From Strongylocentrotus purpuratus (lineage: Eukaryota > Echinodermata > Echinoidea > Camarodonta > Strongylocentrotidae): 64,000 nucleotides of DNA. The stretch covers positions 37,418,529 to 37,482,528 of the forward strand of contig NW_022145607.1 of assembly GCF_000002235.5 (NCBI RefSeq), written 5' to 3'. Positions 27,601-37,500 of this stretch are shown here, one piece after another. The first letter of the stretch is position 1, and the number at the start of each line of letters is the position of its first letter. The notes beneath the pieces are model-generated. The model saw only the letters and a program-made list of their open reading frames with translations, did no database searches and had not been told where the DNA came from. Position numbers and translations under genes: made by a program.

Positions 27601-28556
27601 GGTAGAGAATTATCTCAGCTACAACATATCGAAATCTGGGAGAAAATCGATCACTGATAAGCGAGATAATCTCAATTAAACAAAGACAAAAATGACGTCA
27701 TCAACAAAATACATTTTCTTTAGTTAAGATGCAAATATGAAGATTTTGTTTCACTTTGTACGAGTCGGGGTGGTATGAAATCATATCTCCAACTCATGCT
27801 CTTTCCAACCATGATATAAAAATTGGGGGTCGACGGACTATCTGAAGAGCTATCTCGATTTATAAAGTAGCATGTTTTTGATCAAATTTACATTATATTG
27901 CCCATAGCAGCACGCGCGGAATTTGAACTTTGACGCGCGCTCACGGCCTTGTGAAAGGTCAAGAGTGACTGAAATTAATGTAAATTGTCATTTACGGTAA
28001 GAGGAATCTAAATCATTTAAACAAATTGAATTTGACCTTTTCCGCGCGTTGTGAGCGCGCGCACCGCGCGCGGGGACAAGTACGGACGGAAATTTTTGAA
28101 ATGCTTAAAATGACCTGATTCGTACTCTCGTTTAATAGTTAAGTGATTTTGAGCATTTTAAAATTTTGACGCGCGCGTACGTGAGCGTCATGACCTTTAT
28201 GTGACCTTTGATGACATGACTTGTTGACCCTTGACCTGAAGTATATGTGATATGAATATGAATGACCTTTGCTTAGGCATCATGAAGATATGATGGATAA
28301 CGTGATTTCACAAAATGGCGCCTGGATGACGTCAAGACGACCTGATGACCTTCAAAAGGTTACTGTCACGTCTCATGACAATGACCTATGACTGTGTCAA
28401 AATTGAAAGAAATTAACACAACCGATCTTGAGTTAACCGATGAACAAAAAACGGGGAGAAATAAAAATAAATAATAATAATAATAATAAATAAATAAATA
28501 AAGAAAGAAAATTCTGACGAAAACAATAGGTGATCTGTCGAAAACGACAGACCACC

Positions 28557-28587
<31 letters not shown>

Positions 28588-31500
28588 GAAAGAAAATTCT
28601 GACGAAAACAATAGGTGATCTGTCGTTGACAGACCACCTAATAATAATAAAGAAAGAAAATTCTGACGAAAACAATAGGTGATCTGTCGTTGACAGACCA
28701 CCTAATAATAACTAGAAATTTAATTCGTCACGAAGACGAATATAAAGGTGGTCTGTCTAAGTCTTATGATAGATTTGAGAATGGGAGAAGTTATATAGAC
28801 ATGAAAACAATGATGATCATGATGAACATGATGATGATCATGATGGTGACATTGATGATGATGATAATGAAGATGATATTGATGATGATGATGACGATGA
28901 TGAGTATGAGCATGATCCTGACATCTGATTGAAAAAAATGAGGAAATATTTAGATAGCAAATAATCTCAGCTACAACATACTAAAATTTGGGAGAAAACT
29001 GTTGAATAAGAACCGAGATAGTGGTCAAAACACATTGTCATGCAGATTCATGTTTTGAAAAAAGTGACCTCCCATAGACATAACACGCAAATATGACAAA
29101 TTATGCATTGTCGCCTTTAATCGAATATTTAACTATGATGACGTCATCTAAATGAAATATAAATGGGATATTTCTGATAGAGAATTATCTCAGCTACAAC
29201 ATATCAAAATCTGGGAGAAGATCGATGACCGATAAGTGAGATAATCTCAATTAAACAAAGACAAAAATGACGTCATCAACAAAATACATTTTGTTGAGTT
29301 TAGATGTCAATATGTTGACTTTGTTACACTTTGTACGAGTCAGGGTGGTATGAAATCATATCTCCAACTCATGCTTTCTCCAACCATGATATAAAAATCG
29401 GGGGTCGATGGACTATCTGAAGAGCTATTTTGATTTTTAAAATGGCATGTTTTTGATCAAATTTGCATTATATTGCCCATAGCAGCACGCGCAGATTTTG
29501 AACTTTGACGCGCGCTCACGGGCTTATGAAAGGTCAAGAGTGACTGAAATTAATGTAAATTGTCATTTACGGTAAGAGGAATCTAAATCATGTAAACAAT
29601 TTGAATTTGACCTTTTCTACGCGTTATGAGCGCGCGCAACGCGCGCGGTGACACGTACGGACGGAAAATTTTGAAATGCTTAAAATGACCTGATTCGTAC
29701 TCTCGTTTAATAGTTAAGTGATTTTGAGCTTTTTAAAATTTTGACGCGCGCGTACGTGCGCGTCATGACCTTTATGTGACCTTTGATGACATGACTTGTT
29801 GACCCTTGACCTGAAGTATATGTGATATAAATATGAATGACCTTTGCTAATGCATCATGAAGATATGATGGATAACGTGATTTCACAAAATGGCGCCTGG
29901 ATGACGTCACGATGACCTGATGACCTTGAAAAGGTTACTGTCACGTCTCATGACAATGACCTATGACTGTGTCAAAATTGAAAGAAATTAACACAACCGA
30001 TCTTGAGTTAACCGATGAACAAAAAACAGGGAGAAATAAAAATAAATAATAATAACTAGAAATTTAATTCGTCACGAAGACGAATAAGGTGGTCTGTCTA
30101 AGTCTCATGATAGATTTGAGAATGGGAGAAATTATATATGACATGTAAACAATGATGATCATGATGAACATGATGATGATCATGATAGCAAAGGTGATGA
30201 TGATGATAATGATAATGTTATATGATGATAAAAACGATAATGTTAATGATGATGATAATGATCATGATCATGATGATGTTGATGATGATCATCTTTAGAC
30301 CATGATGATGATGATAGTGGTGACATTGATGATGATGATGATCATCATCATCATATTGATGATGATGATGACGATGATGAGTATGAGCATGATCCTGACA
30401 TCTGATTGAAAAAATGAGGAAATATTTAGATAGCATAAAGTCTCAGCTACAACATATTAAGATTTGGTTGAAAACTGTTTTGAATAACAACCGAGACGCT
30501 GGTCAAAACACATTGTCATGCAGAATCATGTTTTGAAAAAAGTGACCTCCCATAGACATAACACGCAAATATGACAAATTATGCATTGTCGCCTTTAATG
30601 GAATATTTAACTATGATGACGTCATCGAAATGAAAAATGAAGGCATATTTTTGATAGGGAATTATCTCAGCTACAACATATCAAAATCTGAGAGAAAAGT
30701 GATCACAGATAAGTGAGATAATCTCAATTAAACAAAGACAAAAATGACGTCATCAACAAAATACATTTGTTTGAGTTTAGATGCCAATATGATGACTTTG
30801 TTTCACTTTGTACGAGTCAGGGTGGTATGAAATCATATCTCCAACTCATGCTTTCTCCAACCATGATATAAAAATTGGGGTTCGATGGACTATCTGAAGA
30901 ACTATTTCGATTTTTAAAATGGCATGTTTTTGATCATATTTGCATTATATTGCCCATAGCAGCACGCGCAGATTTTGAACTTTGACGCGCGCTCACGGCC
31001 TTATGAAAGGTCAAGAGTGACTGAAATTAATGTAAATTGTCATTTACGGTAAGAGGAATCTAAATCATGTAAACAATTTGAATTTGACCTTTTTCGCGCG
31101 TTATGAGCGCGCGCAACGCGCGCGGTGACACGTACGGACGGAAAATTTTGAAATGCTTAAAATGACCTGATTCGTACTCTCGTTTAATAGTTAAGTGATT
31201 TTGAGCATTTTTAAATTTTGACGCGCGCGTACGTGCGCGTCATGACCTTTATGTGACCTTTGATGACATGACTTGTTGACCCTTGACCTCAAGTATATGT
31301 AATATGAATATGAATGACGTTTACTTATGCATCATGAAGATATGATGGATAACGTGATTTCACAAAATGGCGCCTGGATGACGTCACGATGACCTGATGA
31401 CCTTGAAAAGGTTACTGTCACGTCTCATGACAATGACCTATGACTGTGTCGAAATTGAAAGAAATTAACACAACCGATCTTGAGTTAACCGATAAACAAA

Positions 31501-34500
31501 AAACGGGAAGAAATAAAAATAAATAATAATAATAATAATAATAACTAGAATTTAATTCGTCACGAAGACGAATAAGGTGGTCTGTCTAAGTCTTATGATA
31601 GATTTGAGAATGGGACAAGATATATAGACATGTAAACAATGATGATCATGATGAAAATGGTGATGATCATGATAGTAAAGGTGATGATGATGATAATGAT
31701 AATGTTATATGACGATAAAAACGATAATGTTAATGATGATGATGAGCATAAGCATAATCCTGACAACTGATTAAAAAAAATGAGGAAATATTTAGATAGC
31801 AAATAGCCTCAGCTACAACATACTAAAATTTGTGAGAAAACTGTTGAATAACAACCGAGATACTGGTCAAAACACCTTGTCATGCAGATTCATGTTTTGA
31901 AAAAAGTGACCTCCCATAGACATAACACGCAAATATGACAAATTATGCATTGTCGCCTTTAATCGAATATTTCACTATGATGACGTCATCTAAATGATAT
32001 TATATGACAAATTTCTAATAGAAAATTATCTCAGCTACAACATATCAAAATCTGGAAGAAGATTGATCACCGATAAGTGAGATAATCTCAATTAAACAAA
32101 GACAAAAATGACGTCATCAACGAAATACATTTGTTTGAGTTTAGATGCCAATATGATGACTTTGTTTCACTTTGTACGAGTCAGGGTGGTATGAAATCAT
32201 ATCTCCAACTCATGCTTTCTCCAACCATGATATAAAAATTGGGGGTCAACGGACTATCTGAAGAGCTATTTCGATTTTTAAAATGGCATGTTTTTTATCA
32301 AATTTGCATTATATTGCCCATAGCAGTACGCGCGGATTTTGAACTTTGACGCACGCTCACGGCGTTATGAAATATGAAGAGTGACTGAAATTAATGTAAA
32401 TTGTCAATTACGTTAAGAGGAATCCAAATCATGTAAACATTTTTGAATTTGACCTTTTCCGCGCGCGGGGACACGTACGGACGGAAAATTTTGAAATGCT
32501 TAAAATGACCTGATTCGTACTCTACTTTAGTAGTTTAGTGATTTTGAGCTTTTTAAAATTTTGACGCACGCGTACGCGCGCGTCATGACCTTTGTGTGAC
32601 CTTTGATGACATGACCTGTTGACCCTTGACCTAAAGTATATGTGATATGAATATGAATGACCTTTGCTGATGCATCATGAAGATATGATGGATAACGTGA
32701 TTTCACAAAATGGCGCCTGGATGACGTCACGATAACCTAATGACCTTGAAAATGTTCCTGTCATGTCTTATGACAATGACCTATAACTGTGCCGAAATTT
32801 AATGAAATTAATTAAACCAAACTTGAGTTATCCGGACCACAAAAAACGGGAAGAAATAAAAATAAATAATAATAAATAAAGAAAGATAATTTGAACAAAA
32901 ACAATAGGTTATCTGTCGAACGACAGACCACCTAATAACTAGAAATTTAATTCGTCACGAAGACGAATAAGGTGGTCTGTCTAAGTCTTATGATAGAATT
33001 GAGAATGGGAGAAGTTATATAGACATGTAAACAATGATGATCATGATGACCATGATGATGATCATGATAGTAAAGGTGATGATGATGATAATGATAATGT
33101 TATATGATGAAAAAACGATAATGTTAATGATGATGATGAGCATAAGCATGATCCTGACATCTGATTGAAAAAATGAGGAAATATTTAGATAGCAAATAGT
33201 CTCAGCTACAACATACTAAAATTGGGAGAAAACTGTTGAATAACAACCGAGATACTGGTCAAAACACCTTGTCATGCAGATTCATGTTTTGAAAAAAAGT
33301 GACCTCCCATAGACATAACACGCAAATATGACAAATTATGCATTGTCGCCTTTAATGGAATATTTAACTATGATGACGTCATCCAAATGAAAAATGAATA
33401 GCATATTTCTGATAGAGAATTATCTCAGCTACAACATATCAAAATCTGGGAGAAGATCGATGACCGATAAGTGAGATAATCTCAATTAAACAAAGACAAA
33501 AATGACGTCATCAACAAAATACATTTTGTTGAGTTTAGATGTCAATATGTTGACTTTGTTTCACTTTGTACGAGTCAGGGTGGTATGAAATCATATCTCC
33601 AACTCATGCTTTCTCCAACCATGATATAAAAATTGGGGGTCGATGGACTATCTGAAGAGCTATTTTGATTTTTAAAATGGCATGTTTTTGATCAAATTTG
33701 CATTATATTGCCTATAGCAGCACGCGCGGATTTTGAACTTTGACGCACGCTCACGGCCTTATGAAATATGAAGAGTGACTGAAATTAATGTAAGTTGTCA
33801 ATTACGTTAAGAGGAATCCAAATCATGTAAACATTTTGAATTTGACCTTTTCCATGCGCTGTGAGCCCGCGCAACGCGCGCGGGGACACTTACGGACGGA
33901 AAATTTTGAAATGCTTAAAATGACCTGATTCGTACTCTCCTTTAATAGTTAGGTGATTTTGACCATTCTAAAATTTTGACGCACGCGTACGCGCGCGTCA
34001 TGACCTTTATGTGACCTTTGATGACATGACCTGTTGACCCTTGACCTGAAGTATATGTGATATTACTATGAATGATCTTTGCTCATGCATCATGAAGATA
34101 TGATGGATAACGTGATTTCACAAAATGGCGCCTGGATGACGTCACGATGACCTGATGACCTTGAAAATGTTCCTGTCACGTCTCATGACAATGACCTATG
34201 ACTGTGTCGAAATTGAAAGAAATTAACACAACCGATCTTGAGTTAACCGATAAACAAAAAACGGGAAGAAATAAAAATAAATAATAATAAATAAAGAAAA
34301 TTCTGACGAAATCAATAGGTGGTCTGTTGACAACAGACCACCTAATAATAATAATAAATAAAGAAAGAAAATTCTGACGAAAACAATAGGTGGTCTGTCG
34401 AAGACAGACCACCTAATAATAATAAAGAAAATCCTTCAAAGTTCTAGAAAATGTGCTATTTCAACTTTCAATTGAAAATTCCGACATGATCCCAACATCT

Positions 34501-37500
34501 GATCAAAAAACAAAGTACACCGGTTTTGTAGCCCATGGTCTCAGCTATAACATACCAAAAGTTGGGATAAAATAGATCACGAACAAGCGAGATAGTGCTC
34601 AAAGATGAGTGTCATGTAGATTCACGATGTGAACGAAATTCACCTTCCATAGACAATACACGCAAATGAAGAAAATTCTGACATGTCGCCTTTAATTGAA
34701 ATTTTCACCATGATGACGTCATCAAAATAAAAAACAATGGGCACTGATCTTGTAGAGAATTGTCTCAGCTACAACATATCTAAGTTTGGAAGTAAATCAA
34801 TCAATATTTACAGAGATACAATCAATTTGCCATACATATGATGACGTCATAATATGCAAATTCGTTTTTTGAGTTCCAAGGCCATTATGATGATGTCACG
34901 ATATATATAATGGCCAAATGAGACCTAAAATCATATCTCCAACTCATATTCTATCCAAATATGAGAAAAAATTGGGGGTTTTGTGGACTTCCTAAAGAGC
35001 TATAATGGAGTTTGTATAGGCATGTTTTTGCCCATATATGCTATGTATTACAAGATCACGCGCGTACGGACATGTATTTTAAACGGACGCTAATTCCGTC
35101 AATAATGGTCATGGAAAGCTAAACATGGTATCAAATTGTTCGGAAAAAGATAAGGAATACCCTCGTCAAAAAGACGTACTAGAAAATTATTCTTCGTTTG
35201 GCCGCTACGAACGAAAACGCGCAAAAATGCGTGTTTTGCGTGATTTTTATGAAATGCTTAAAATGGCCTGAAACGTATCCAAAATGAATTTGAGGCGATT
35301 TGGAGCATTTTGAAATTTGCGCGCGCACTGACGCGCGGACGTACGCGCACGCGCGCTTTTTTTTACCTGAAATTGACCGGACTGATATTGACCTTGATCA
35401 TGGTAAATATGAATGAGAAATGATTTTCAGTTATGAAGTTATGATCATTTGAAATTTTCCAAAAAAAACACAAAATGGCGCCTGGATGACGTCATGAAGA
35501 CTTGATGACCTTGAAAAGGTTCCTGTCACGTCTTATGGCAATGACCTATGACTGTGCCAAAATTGAAAGAAATTGGACGGTTCAATTTTGAGTTATCGTG
35601 CACACAAAAAAGTGGAAGAAATAAAAATAAAGAAATAAAGAAAGAAAATTCTGACGAAAACAATAGGTAGTCTGTCGAAGACAGACCACCTAATAAAGAA
35701 AGAAAATTCTGACGAAAACAATAGGTGGTCTGTTGATAACAGACCACCTAATAATAATAATAATAAATAAAGAAAGAAAATTCTGACGAAAACAATAGGT
35801 GGTCTGTTGATAACAGACCACCTAATAAATAAATAAATAAAGAAGAAAGAAAATTCTGACGAAAACAATAGGTGATCTGTCGTTGACAGACCACCTAAGT
35901 TGACAGACCACCTAATACAGAATAATAATAATAAAGAAAATTCTGACGAAAACAATAGGTGGTCTGTTGACAACAGACCACCTAATAAATAAAGAAAGAA
36001 AATTCTGACGAAATCAATAGGTGATCTGTCTACAACAGACCACCTAATAATAAAGAAATAAATAAAGAAAGAAAATTCTGACGAAAACAATAGGTGGTCT
36101 GTTGACAACAGACCACCTAAATAATAATATTTAATTTTTATATAGCGCTTAATACAAATGTCTCTAAGGGCTTTACAAATATACTATTACCCCGGTCATT
36201 GGATTCAGTGCTTGCGCGCACACACTGTGTGCACAATCTCCACTCCCTGGGGAGCATTCCAGTCGGGCGTTACTTGACGCTCACAAGCTGTTTGACCAAC
36301 GTGATGATACAAATTTTGACGGGAAACCGCCTACTAATTGATATATTTGGTAAATTAATATATATATTGGGACCAAATAGATATCGTGCACGTAGTCGCA
36401 TAGTCCCATATACATCTTTCTGTGTACAGTGCTTGTAACTTTACCAAGACTGGGCCAAATTTCTTATAATTTTGATGATTCCAGAACCTAGCAGTACAGA
36501 CCAATACTTATATGCTAGATGTTCAACCTTTTCTGATCGATTTCAAAACGTTTCTTTCACTATGCACTCGCATGACCAGAACTGGTCTTTATCTTTAAAG
36601 AATACATACGCTTATTATAGGATTAGTGTCTACAAAAACTGATGCTTCTGTTGTCAACTTTTACCAGTAATTGTAATGTACTTGGTAGGTCAGCATAATC
36701 AACTTATCTACTCCGCTCTAAACAAAATTAAATTCCGTCATACTATTAAAGTACCTTGACTCTGTTTCTCTTTGCCCCAGGAAACTTCGTCACTTACAGC
36801 CTATTAAGATCTTAATGTGCCTCTGCATCACCCTCCTCTTCCTGTACATCTTCTTCATCATCATGACAGTACTCGACCGATATGCTGGAGAACCCGAGGT
36901 CGGTCCAGGTCTGTGTGGAGTCATCGCCGCCGGCCTCCACTTCACCACGCTCTCATCGATGTCATGGATGGGCGTTGAAGGGATAAACATGTTCCTAATG
37001 GTTGTCCGTGCCATGGACTCGTCTATCCCACTCTTCATGATGAAAGCCTCTATTATTGCATGGGGTACATTGCTGTTATAACTTGTTTGACCAAAACACT
37101 CGAGGACTATTGTCATGCAACTAAGTTTAAGGGCTTTGCACCATACTAGCATTGCTTCTTTAGCACGCCCCTCTTTGTCTATGTATACATTCAGGTCAAC
37201 AATGTTCTGTAATCATCTTCAGTTCTTAGTTATTTCTATTTTATCTATCATTCAGTTCTGTTACATGTTTGTCTCCAATTATTTAATTTCTATGTACTTT
37301 GTACATGCTTATCATGTTCATATTGAAAGGGAAATCAATTAGTCAAACCTTGCTAAACTTTGATCATAGTAGGCCTATATTGTACATCTTTGGTCTATTT
37401 GCAATTCTTTGCTTATTGGAACATCATTCCTCCTTCATTTTCTTGTTCTCCTCTTTTTTCTTTCCTCTCCTTATTTTTCTTTAGAGAGTATTAATTAAAC

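Larger units (their letters stand above)
8728..36118 (-). repeat. Tandem array of ~18 Helitron-like non-autonomous units (27.4 kb)
   Basis: Units start (plus strand) at ACTAGAAATTTAATTCGTCA or a close variant at 8728, 10096, 11455, 12994, 14454, 16274, 17907, 19330, 20814, 22909, 24334, 25681, 27025, 28711, 30055, 31544 and 32938, plus a divergent unit from about 34432. Spacing is about 1345-2095 bp. On the minus strand each ends ATTCGTC-loop-GACGAAT, about 7 nt, then CTAG before T, as Helitron 3' ends do. The opposite end is a T-rich run then TCTCCCCG or TCTTCACA. Spacers are AAT/AAAT runs. Established knowledge: Helitrons end in CTRR after a hairpin, start in TC and insert between A and T. 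No Rep/helicase ORF is present. The Helitron assignment is inference; the tandem structure is seen directly. Confidence 0.85.

Noticed and set aside
28366..36108. Minus-strand frames with repeated RWSV..RSPIVFVRIFFLYL, up to 171 codons
   Set aside because: They are translations of the tandem hairpin modules and AAT spacers. The repeat period explains the open frame.
19302..36118. Regularly spaced palindromic modules resembling CRISPR repeats
   Set aside because: The spacers are simple AAT/AAAG runs, not unique sequences; the context is a eukaryotic intron and no cas-like gene is present.
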